Shown here one piece after another: positions 1 to 10,700 of a DNA stretch of 64,000 bases. Source of the DNA: Sitta carolinensis. Its lineage: Eukaryota > Chordata > Aves > Passeriformes > Sittidae. The DNA lies in the NCBI GenBank assembly GCA_032173965.1, contig CM063290.1, forward strand, positions 9,759,501-9,823,500, read 5' to 3'. The notes beneath the pieces are model-generated. The model ran no database searches, was not told the origin of the DNA, and was given only the letters and a program-made list of their open reading frames with translations. Made by a program: the position numbers and the translations under genes. Every line of letters starts with the position of its first letter. Position 1 is the stretch's first letter.

Positions 1-297
1 ACAGCAGGCAGAGGACGGCCACAGGAACCAGGTCTGTGGTAGTGGTGGCCTTGGTGGCCTGCTCTGCCCACTTTTTGTGGCCATTCTGGGTCCAGCCGTG
101 CAGTTGATGTTTGCTGGGCATTGCACCAGTCCCTGGGAGTGTCTGTGTCAGGTAGAACAGCACCTGGAGGGTAAAAGGACCCACCTGGATGCTCCTCCTC
201 TGCTGGGTGAAGGAGACCTGGAAACCCCAGTGCTGGAGCTGTGGGGAGCACTCAGAGCGGTGCCTGCGGGGTTTTGTCAGCTCCTGCTCACCTGGAC
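1..297. other. 5' flank or 5' UTR of the MUC20-like gene
   Basis: This stretch lies upstream of the first Met codon of the MUC20-like gene. I see no TATA box, no convincing exon and no repeat in it. It probably holds the 5' UTR and proximal promoter, but nothing in the bases fixes a transcription start. Confidence 0.4.
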
Positions 298-2947
298 ATG
301 GCTGGGCAGAGAGGAGGGCTGTCCCTGCCCCTGCTCTGGCCCCTGCTGCTGCTGCTGCTGCTGAGCCTCACCTGCCTCTCCGTGCTGCACCTGGTTCTGG
401 GTAAGGGCTGAGTGGGATGCCATGCTCTCCACAGTGTGGGTGGTGAGCGGGGAGCGTCATTCCCCAGGGTGGAGGGGTGGCACCTCTGGGGTGCAGGGGG
501 GTGGGATGCTGTGGGAGCTCTTTCCTGCTTCTTAAATGGGAAGCAGTGGTGGATTTGCTGCTTTTCCTTGTGTGAGGATGAGGCCCTTCTGTGCAGACAC
601 TTACCTGGCAAGGGCTGGGGTCATACCTTTGCCCTTCTCTGTATTTATATTTAACCAGCCACTCTGTGCATGGAGGCATGGCTGCCAGGGGCTTTGGAAG
701 TTTCTGGCTGGCTTGGCTGAAAGCAGATGGCAGCTTGTGGTTTGGTTTCCCATCCTTACATGAGCAGAGCACCAGACTTCACTGGGTTTGTGCTGGAGTG
801 ACTGGGGAATCCAGTCTGGTATCCCCAAGCCACCACCTCACAGACACCCCTTGACAAAGGTCCAGGCAGCCAGGCTGTCCTGCCTATCCTTTGGAGAGGG
901 TTACAGATCCCTGGGCTTTTCTGGGGCAGCACACTGCTCCAGTGCCATCCATAGTGGAAGAGAGGACAGTCCTCCTGTGTCCCACTCCCTCCCCCACAGA
1001 GCTTTTGTGGGTCACAGCATGTCTCTAACATCTGCAAGCTGGGATTTGTTCCTTTGTGGGGCTGCTTCCCCCGTTGCCATTATTTACACTCAGTGCTATC
1101 AGTTCCTGAGTATCTGCAGCACAGAGGGTTTGTTTAAACTGCTGCTGCTGCATTTCCAGACCGTCTCACGGTCACCAGTTCCTGCTTGGCTCTTCCTGTC
1201 AGACGGGTTTGTCTGACTTCCTCCAGGGATGGGTGAAGATGGTGGAATGGGTCTTAGGACTGGTGCCTAGAGGAGTTTCTGTCCTGAAACCAGTGATGGC
1301 CATGGCTTGTTCCTGCTTTGTCTGGCTGGGGATTTATGTGGTCTGCCTGGCTGATACCCATTGAAGAGATCCATATGTGTGATCCATGCAGGACAGTGAA
1401 CTCCCACTGCCAATGCTCCATGGCTGATGTGCAGCTCTGAGTTCCTCAGGGAGCTCACTGTGGTGGTGATGCTGCACCACCCCCAGCATAGCCATGGACT
1501 CAGCCTTTCACCACCAACCCTTGTGCATCTCATTGTCCCAACTCTTTGCAGAGACCACTGCCATGGGTGTGACAGCAACTGTGTCCCCAGATCTCCCTAC
1601 CTCCTCAACAACTATGGAGAGCTCAACACTGCTGCCTACCACTGACTCCACCACCACAGACATCCTCCTTTCCTCCAGCCCTGAAACAGAAGCCTCCACC
1701 CCAGAGGATTCCAGCACATCTGCAGAGACTGACAACACCTCACCTCCCACTGTGCCTCCCTCCACCACAACTACAGAAGATTCAGCCGAGTCTTTGGCAA
1801 CCCTGGCAGACACCACAGCCAGCGCTGTTATCAGCACATCAGACCCCATGAGCACCCCCTCTTCCACCTCCCCAGACAGGACCACCCCTGACATCTTCCC
1901 CTCACCTATGGAGTCGACTCCAGGTACTCTGGCAGTATCTGGGACCCCCGGGGCAGCCATGGGTGTGTTTAGCTGGGGGGCATGTGGAGGGCAGAGACAT
2001 GGTCAGGGTGACAAATTCCCATAGGAATCCCATGTATTTGGGTGGCTTCACAGAGGCAGCTTCACTTAGGCCTGTCCCCAGCTGCAGGAGCATCCCGTAC
2101 CTCTGCAGACAGCACTAACCTAACATTGCTTTGCCCAGGCACTGAGCCCTCTTCCTCTGCCACCAGCTCAACCCAGACCTCAGAGGCTACTACCCTGAGC
2201 ACACCTACAGACCTGCCAACGCTGCCACCAACCTGCTCGTCCAACACCAGTAAGTGCAGTGTGCATGGGCATCGCCACCCCCAGCATCACTGGGGGGCCT
2301 TGTGGCCTACACTTGGGGCCAGTGCAGGGAGTCCTGGAGCCCTGCTTCTCATGCTGTGCTCTCAGTGTGGAGCTGCTGATGCTTTGGGGTAAATGTGGTT
2401 TGCTGTACAGTGAGAGGCTTGTTCTGACAGTATAGTGTATCCATGACACAATTGACCTGTCAGGAAGTCCCATGTCTGTGCCAGCAACCCTGGGGAGAGA
2501 CTCCCAGATCCTCTGGCACAGCCCAGGGTTCAAGGGCAATAACCAGAGTCCTGTTTTTAATCCCTAGATGCAGCTCACCTCTTTCTGTCACTGCGACTAT
2601 CCACCCCTCTGGACCTAGGGAACACCACGGTGCAGGAGCTGGTGTTGTCCAAGGTGAGGTGTGCAGGAGATCCCACTGCATCTGTCAGCTGTGGCTCTCT
2701 CACTCAGGGAGGGGAATGGCTGCATCGTGCACTGAATGTCATCCAGAGCCCTTTCAGATGAAGGGGAGACCCTCCTTTGGCTGCCATAGTCCAGGATCAG
2801 GCCCTTTCCATGTGGGTCCAGAGGGCAGGAAGCCCTCTCTGGCACAGTTTGATGGCTGTTCTTTCCTCCCAGCTCCGTGAGGACCTGCAGACAGCATTCC
2901 CGTGCGCTGGCCTGTCGCTGGTGTGGCGAGGGAAGAGGAGGACTTGA
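298..2947 (+). CDS. MUC20: MUC20-like small secreted mucin, 5 coding exons, 248 aa
   Basis: Coding exons are 298-400, 1552-1923, 2139-2249, 2568-2653 and 2873-2947 (stop TGA 2945-2947). All have GT-AG borders; the first three junctions are phase 1 and the last is phase 0. The total is 747 bp with no frame break. Residues 1-34 form a signal peptide with a leucine run after Met-Ala-Gly-Gln. Exons 2 and 3 are Thr/Ser/Pro-rich, as expected for O-glycosylation. Exons 4 and 5 encode a non-mucin C-terminus (FLSLRLSTP ... LREDLQTAF ... WRGKRR) that resembles, from memory, the end of human MUC20. There is no transmembrane segment, so the product should be secreted. A position upstream of MUC4 in the opposite orientation matches the human order MUC20-MUC4-TNK2-TFRC. 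The name rests on synteny and the C-terminus, because mucin repeats do not align. A weak AGTAAA at 3388 could be the poly(A) signal. Confidence 0.7.
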
Positions 2948-5900
2948 CCACTGCCCCTCGCCTGGCCTGCTCCCGCCTGGGCTGCCAAGCCAGCTGCTGC
3001 CAGCTCCTCACTCCATGGTGCTGCAGGCCCCTGGGGAGTCCCATACAGTTCCTCTTGAGCCTGGGGCTTCCTGTCCTTCACTCTGTACCCCCAGAGAACC
3101 CCCAGTGCCCTCCTGCCCCTTCCCACTGCCTGTCTGAAGAGCCTGAGCACTCCCACCACCCTGCTCTATACCTGGTTCCTGTGGTGGGACCCCCTCCAGC
3201 TCTGCTGGAGGGCTGGGAGAAGGAGACCCCACGGAACTGGGCTTTTACATCTGGGACTGAGCTGGCTCAGGCATCAAGGCCACCCTGAGGACAGAGGAAT
3301 GAGAGGAAAGAGACCTGAAGCCCCCAGTACTGCTGTGCCCAAGGCTTACCTGTGTTATTGCTGGTAGAGGAGAACACCATGCTGGGTAGTAAATAGAAAT
3401 TCCATGTTTTCTGTGTTGAAGTGATGACTTCTTTATTTTCCAAGCTGCCTTTTCCAGTTCTCAGCTTTGCCATCTATTGGAGGTACTGGTGAGGAAAACT
3501 GAGTCCTAAGAGCTTTGCGTGGAGAGATGGGCTCAGTGCTGTCCCCTCCCACTGGGGCTGCTGCAGACATTCCCAAGGATGGCTCGGCACCCCGGCAGAC
3601 TGGTGGCCTCTGCTTTGTAGCTCTCTGCCCCATGACACCCCACAGCTGCAGGGGCAGCACTGTGGGGCTGTAGAAATCCCGTGGGCTGTGCTTCTTCCCT
3701 GTTTTTTCCAGTCTCCAACTAAGAAGACGGCTGCAACATCTGTCCCCCTGCAGCAAAGTCATTTATTAACTGATTAATTAGCCAGATAAAATCCAACTGA
3801 AGCAATTATTAGCCTAAGCAAGCCACCTCTCCTGGAGATTGAAAACTGAAATAATTAGCAAAATAGCCTTGTTGCGTGTAAGGGGTTGTTTTTGGCTGAT
3901 CCCTGCTTCTCACTGTCAGCCCTCACTGCCCTGGCACAGGGAGGGCTGGGAGGGCGTATGTGGGGCTGTGGGATTCCTAACCTGGGGACTTCTCTTAGGC
4001 TGCCTGAATTGTCAGCTGGCTGGGAAGGAGCCAGCAGCTGGACAGGATGGGGAGAGACACCGTGGGATCACCTGGCTGCCTGCCAGTTCACAGGGCCTGG
4101 GAGAGGCTGGGCTGGGGCTGGAGGCTGTGCCCAGACAGCTTGTCAGGATGCTCCCATTTGGGGTGCCCCTTGCATTCCAGGGTGGCCTCTTTGCTTTTTA
4201 GGGTGCCACCTGGCTTTTGTGGGCTTGTTGGACCCATCAAGGCTGGGAGAGGTCCCTTAGCAGCTGGGCAAGGAGCTGGGGAGCAAGGCAAAGCCTGTTG
4301 GAAGTGGTCCTTGTGCAGGCTGCCTGGTGGGGTGCTGGGAAAGAAATCCTTGTGGTCTGCCTACGCCTTGGAGCAGGGCCAAGAGTCCTCCCACGTCGCA
4401 TCCCACTGGGCTGTTTTCTCCGGCTGTTGAATCCATAACTTCAGACCCCGGGACATGGCTGGGTGCCAAGGCTGGGGAAATGGAGCCAAACTGCGTCACA
4501 AAGGGAGGAAAAGGTCCTGAAGTGCTGGGATGAAAAGGTGACCAGGGTACACACTGTTCTCTGCTGGCACAGTCACCTTCCACCCTTATAGTGGTTGGGG
4601 GGCTGTGGGGGGAGGAGATGCTCTGATCCCCTCTGCCACCAGCCTGGGAGGGAGAAGAGTGGCACAGTGGGAGGATGTGACTCCCATGGGAGTGAGTGAT
4701 GTCACTTCCCAGGCAGTGGTGGCACAGAGCTCTGACAAGCCCCTGACACTGCCCATACTCTCTGTGCCTGCTGTCCTTGAGGTGCCACCTTCACCCTGTG
4801 GCTGTTTGCATGCCACAGACTGCTGACCAGTGGGGCTTGGGAGGCTGGATCCAAGTCCTGCTGCTTTCCCAGTTCACAAAAGAGTTCTCAGCCTCTTTGC
4901 TGTAACACATTCCAATCTCTCAGCATTGTCCAAAGGAACAAAACTTGTGCCCAACCTGACTGTGACCGTTGGAGGACCTGGCAACATCATGGCGTGTGTC
5001 TCAAGTCCCTTATCACTCAGGTGTCCCTTCCAGTGTCCCCCTTCCCTTCACTCCTGCTGCTGGCTATAGCCCAGCTCCTGTTCTTTGGCAGGAGGGTGTT
5101 GCAACACACCCAGCATGCCAAGTCATCCAGAACCTGTGGGGTTGATGGATAACCTGATTTCCCCCATTGCCACCCCTGAGCCCTCTCCAAATGCCCTTGC
5201 CAGGAGGCTGGAGGGGAGCCAGTAGGAGATGCTGTGTTCTCCACAGGACTGGAACAACCAGCCCATTAATTCCAGGAAAGCTGATAAGGCACTGTGCTGG
5301 GCCATGCTCTGCCATGCTGGATAGTGCAGAGCCCCTGGAGGATGCTGGGATTCGTGGAATTGCCCCCCAGCTACAGGCTCCTGAAGGGCTCCAGTGCCCA
5401 CATGGTGCTTTGGTCTTCAGTAACAGTGGGGTAATGACTTTTACAGGAACCAGTGCTTTGCCAGGACCTTGGTTTCAGACATAGCAAAAAAATAAAAAAG
5501 CCCCTTCCCAGCGTGGTGGCAGGGTACTGTCCTCAAGATGAGGCATCCCTTGGTGGCTCTGGGCTTTCTTGGGAGGGTGTGCCAATGCCTGAGCAGAGAG
5601 ATGAGTTTGGTTTGTCAGCCCTGTGACTCTGCTGGGGGATGGGCATTTGTGGGGACAGCATGGGCAGGAGTTGCAGGTACTAGAGTCTCCAGACAGTGCT
5701 GGCCTCTATGGAGCACAGCTAGGAGTTTGCAGGCAGTCTGGGGCCAGCGCCTTGCTTCAGCCGAGTTGTTTTCCTCCATGCTGAGCAACATGTTTGCAAC
5801 AATCCCTGTGGTTCCCACCACATTTTGAACCTCAAACACCATCTGGAGCAACACTCTCCAGTGTCAGCATGTATTCCCTGTTGGGGTTGCTTTCCAAAGT

Positions 5901-7604
5901 GATACAGCATCGTCAGCACAGGCAGGAACCATGCTCCCATGGCACCTTTACACCTCCCAAATCCTCCATCAGCCCTGGTGTGTTGTCCCTGAAAATAAGC
6001 CTTCTGATTTGTTTTAGTATAGTGGAGTCAGTTCTCATGAATTGTAAGATAAACAAGAATCATGTTTGCATTCCTTTGTAAAAGTTATCACCTGATGGAC
6101 TTCTCAAGTGACCAGTGAAGATGGAGAGGTGGTAACTTCTCTGTCCAATCTCTGATCACTGTCCAGAAACTTATATATATGAAGTCAACAATAAACTAGA
6201 GACTCCCTTTCTTCTTCTCTACCTGAACACCTGTTGTGTGTGTTGCTGTGTGTTTCTATCTGTGTCACAGTAACACTGGTGTGGTCACTGCTCAGGTGGT
6301 CACTCATGGGTCAGTCACCCCAAGATCTGCAGTGTTGGTTGCAAGACTTCCAGTGCACTGTACCCCCCACCCCCAGCTTTACAGCCAGAGTGGCATTTTT
6401 GGTGGGCAGATGTCGAGTTCCAGGTGAGTGACGCTCCCGCCTGGTTTATCGTCTGTGCCTGTTCCCACTGCCGGTGGTAATGCGTGGGTTCCACAGGACG
6501 GTGGTTGATCAGCCGTGACTTGGCCTCCCCTGGCATTTCCCCATCCCCACTGCCCGGTGGTGGGTCAGGGTGGCACCTGATGTGCTGCCCGCCCCACTCC
6601 ACCGGGACACTGTGTACTGCCTAACACCCCTCATAACGCTTTGCAGCAGTTGCCTGGGGGCATTTCTGGTTAAGAAATGTTTAATTGACTACAAAACCAT
6701 GCAGTGGTGGGAGTTTGCATAATGCTGTTCACAGGGGAGCTGGCAGCAGTTTTCAAGGGGGTGTGCAAGAATTGCTGCTCCAGAAGGAGGACAGGGATGA
6801 GACATAGGGGTGAAGCTACTCAGGGGATCCCCACAGCAAGGAAGGGGGTCTGCATCTGTTCCTTTTCCTGCTCCATCCTCTGGGGCTGCTGGTCCAACCT
6901 TGCAAGAAGCTTCCCTGGGCCATTTACCTCATCCCAGCACCCCAGCACTGCTGTGCCCATACTGAGGTGCAGGTTTCAAAGCCCACTGGGCTGTGCTGGG
7001 GCTCTGAAGTGGGATCCTCAGTGCTTCTAGTTGCAGCTGGGCACTGTGGAGCTCAACTGACACCCCAGGGCCTGACCCTAATGCCACAGCCTGACCACAG
7101 CCATGCTTCTCCCTGTTTTACAACCTGCCTCTGCTCCTGGAGAGCCAGTGGAGATTTGTGTCATGCCTTGCTCTGGGCTGAGACATGGCTCAGCTGGTGA
7201 TTTTAGTGTCCATGGCATCCTCACAGGCATGGTGACACAGCTGGCATTGCCCTGTCACCACCACACGCTGCTCTGTGTCCCCATACCCTGCATGTGGAGA
7301 AGGTTCTTTGGGGTCTGTGGGGTGACTGCTGTGGCACTGTTGGCAGTGCCACACACTGCTCTGGGCTCAGCTTCACCTTCTGGTGCTGGCAACCCAGAAA
7401 GCTGCACCAGGCTGAGCCTAGGTCCCTGGGGAGATGTGGGTCCCTGCAGGGTGGGCTTTGGGTACAGCCCATGCCCCAGGTGAACAGGGCATCCAGTCCT
7501 TGGGAAGGGGAGGGCTCGACCGGAAGGGAAGGGTGACAGGGACATTGGAGGAAGGGACCGGGGGCGGGAGAGGACGTCGGCAACCTGCCTCCTTCTGCCA
7601 TCCC
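2948..7604. other. Intergenic region between MUC20-like and MUC4-like genes
   Basis: About 4.6 kb with no exon that I can support on either strand. Open frames here are short, lack family motifs and lack paired splice sites. AATAAA hexamers occur at 5491-5496 and 6190-6195, but no gene can be attached to them. The second sits in a block that resembles an old LTR and is listed separately. MUC20-like 3' UTR presumably fills the first few hundred bases, and the last few hundred are MUC4-like promoter. Confidence 0.5.
6095..6290 (+). mobile_element. Possible degraded avian LTR fragment
   Basis: The block has, in order, a TATATATA run (6173-6180), AATAAA (6190-6195), a pyrimidine-rich stretch and a GT-rich stretch. 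This resembles the U3-R-U5 order of an endogenous retroviral LTR. No internal retroviral genes, no second LTR and no target-site duplication were found. It is therefore at most a solo or truncated LTR. The call rests on signal order alone and is weak. Confidence 0.3.
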
Positions 7605-7612
7605 TATAAATA
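7605..7612 (+). promoter_or_regulatory. TATA box of the MUC4-like gene
   Basis: A TATAAATA motif lies 141 bp upstream of the initiator Met at 7753, on the same strand. A start of transcription about 30 bp downstream (near 7635-7640) would leave a 5' UTR of roughly 115 bases. The flanks are GC-rich. A TATA-driven promoter fits a tissue-restricted secreted epithelial product. Confidence 0.55.
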
Positions 7613-7752
7613 GGAGGGAGCAGGAGCAGGAGCACCTGTGGGACTCCAGCTCTGCAGGAGAGGCAGGCAGGGAGGGACGGAGGGAGCCGCTCCTTGCTGC
7701 TCTCTCCTCCCTTTGAACTTCCTAGTGCTCTGCCTGTGTGGAGGCCTGAGGC

Positions 7753-10700
7753 ATGGGGACCAGGGCATGGACGCTCTCCACCTTCCTGGGATGCTGCACA
7801 TGGATTCTGCACGGTATGTCCTATATTTTTCTGCTAGCCTGTGTGCTACCTGAGCCCTGTCCAGGTGCAGCAGCTTACACTGTGTGAGATGCTTTTCACT
7901 CCTGGCTGTACTGGAAAGTCCTCTTACAACCAGTCCTTGCAAGGCATTGCAGCCAAAGAGCTGGAAAAGCGTTTTACAGGGCAGGCATCACCCCGAGGGG
8001 CTGGTTGCAGGCATGGAGCTGTGGGAGAGATGAGAGCCCAGCCTGGAAGCTTGCAGGCAGCTGTGTACCCCTCCAGCAAAGGAGCCAAGGAAAGCCAGCT
8101 GGCAGAGCAAGACCCAGGAATGCTTCCATCCCTCCCACATCCCAGGGAAGAGCAAATGCTGGTGCTCCATACTGGGGTCCCTCTTGCACAAACATCCCAT
8201 GGATGGATTGGTGGGGTAGATGGTGTTTCCTGCTCCACATTGAAGAATTAAGATAAAACAGGGATTTACCAGAGTGAGTGGGCCAAACTAAACTGGGGTG
8301 ACTTGACTGATGTACTTTGTTTTTGCTGAGATGGGCACAGAAGCTACTGAGCTCCTTTGGCTGAGGGGGCTGGTACAAAGAGCCTTTTCCAGCCAGGGAA
8401 GATGACACTGAAGCCTGCCAGGAAAGGGAATGTGGGTCTAGCAGAGGATGGACCCCTCTAGGACTGGTGTGGCACAGGAGCTAATATTCATTAATAACCC
8501 TGCCCAAGCTATCTGTGAGCTAAGGAGCTGAGCCGGCGGTGAGGCTGGAGGCACCTCTGCTGCAGGGAGATCTGGCTGCCTGTCAGGGGGAACCTGATGA
8601 ACTGGAGCACCGGGATTTGGAACAGGCTGGGGCTGTCAGGCTGTGGCAAAGCCCTGCTGGATCTTGCCATCAGGGTGCCCTCTGTCTCCCCTAATTGAAG
8701 CTCCCTAAAGCCAGGCGTCAGCAGATCCACCCGGCTCCTCATGGAGCCAACGGCGGCAGCCTGGTCGCCCCAGAGCCTGCGTCCCTGTCCTAAAAATAAG
8801 GCCGTGTGAAACGTCACCCATGGATGCCAGTAGATTCTGGGAGACACATCTGGGATGTGGGCAGGTATCTCCTCCTTTCAGCAGAGTTCCTGGATGTGGG
8901 TTAAGATTTTGGCAGCAGAAGGAGAGAACAGTAAGCAGGGCTTGGTCCTGGGAGCTTGCAAATATTCCCTCCATGGGTGGGGAAGACCTGATGCCTTCAC
9001 TCAGCTGGAAGCAAGAGGGATGGGGCCAGGAGCAGGAAGATGCCCAGCCCAGGAGTGTTTTATTGAACCTGCTTTAAGTGCAGCAGATCAGAATCCATCT
9101 GCAGTCAGGGAAGGCTTCCCTGTCTGACAAAGGGCTTTGGGTAAAGTTATTTAAATGTCCCTCAGACACTCAAAAGGTGAAAAAAACACAGAACCCCCCC
9201 AGGCTCTGCAGAATCGACTGTGCTCAGAGCTGTCCCTGCAGAGATGGAAAGAGGGCTGAGAGTTGCCCTGAGGTGGCAGAGCTGCACAGACACCCCCGGG
9301 CTATGAACTAGACTTACTGGGCTCCAACTCTACCCAGTGACCAGGCATCCCAGTACCACCCCCAGCACGACTGGACTGGGTTTCAGCAGATGCTTTTGCC
9401 TCCAGGCTTGCACCAGTGTCTCTGTCTGACCTGTGGTGTGTTGTGTCTGGTCTCAGCTGCCAACTGCTGAGGATGCAAGAGGTGCTGTGCAGTGTTGTAC
9501 CCAAGGCAGCCCAGACTGCACTCCTTGGCTTTTAAATCAGGGCCTTTTAAGGCTGTGGGATAAGGCAGAAGGGGTTTAAGAAGTGGTGGGAGCTTTGTGA
9601 GTCTCATGGAGGGGTGTCTGAGCCTGGCAGGCTTCCAGTTCCCACTGTAGCACTCCACTTTGTGCTTCTCTGCAGGGCTGGGAGCTGTTGCTGCTGTCCC
9701 TATCACTACCGATGGATCCCTTACTGTGGGGACAGCTTTCCCTATGACAACAGAGGACGAGTGGCCCATACTACCCTCACTACAGAGATGAGCACCACAG
9801 CAGCTGATGCTGAGTCCTTCCACCCGTGGTCTGAGACAGACCCACTGGTAGTGACAAGTGAATACAGCTCTTCAGTGCCAGCTCTGGTGAATGGGACCAA
9901 GGCTCCTAACACGACTCAGAGTTCTGCAGGAAATTCAGCTGTTCCCAATACAGCCACCACTGCTGCTGCCATCACAGCACAACACCCTGCTGTCACCCCA
10001 GAAGCAGTGCATGATGAACTAGAGGTCCCTCCTGATGTTCCTCTGGGGACCACCCCTGTCCTTGAGGATGTGAAGGAGAACACCCTTGCAAACAGAGAAG
10101 ACACAGACCTCAGTGCTGGCTCTACATCCCTCCACACCACCCCTCCACTGGCAGTCACCTGGGTGCCAGAGCCAACTGCTGCTGTCACTGTGCTGCTGAG
10201 CCAAGGGCTGACCACAGCCAAGGGAGCAGTCGAGGAAGGTGCAATCCTGCCTGAAGCTATTCAAAGTGAAGCCAGTGCCAACTCCTCAGGCCCCAGTCCT
10301 GATGCCGGGGAGCCGCTTCCAACCCAGCAGGATGGAGCAGTAGGTGGGGTTGACGGCATTAACCCAGAGCCAGCAGGAGAAATGGCCTCAGCTGGTGAGG
10401 AAAGTCCCTCGGCATCAGAATCTGGAGATCCAGGAGATGCAATAAATGGTGAATTCAGCACAGCCAGCTCATCCCAGCTACCTCCAGAGAGCCCAGAAAC
10501 AGTGGAAAGCCCTGGGAAGTCCTCCCTCCTCCCTGGCCAGGCACTGAGCCCAGACACTTTGATGACACCATCCAATGGTGGGGATGGGGATGGGCAGGGA
10601 GTTCCCAGGATGTCATTAGACGCTTCTGGTTCAGCCTTGTCACCTGCAGCCAGCAGGGCACCAGTGGCACCTGAGGAAACAGAGGACACTGCTACCTCAC

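Noticed and set aside
3839..4430. Overlapping plus-strand frames of 120-127 codons in the 4-kb intergenic region
   Set aside because: Different frames overlap without bias, have no motifs, and lack convincing splice partners.
5488..5500. AATAAA in an A-rich run as the MUC20-like poly(A) signal
   Set aside because: It is about 2.5 kb beyond the stop, and no transcript evidence links it to MUC20-like; an A-rich run easily contains this hexamer by chance.
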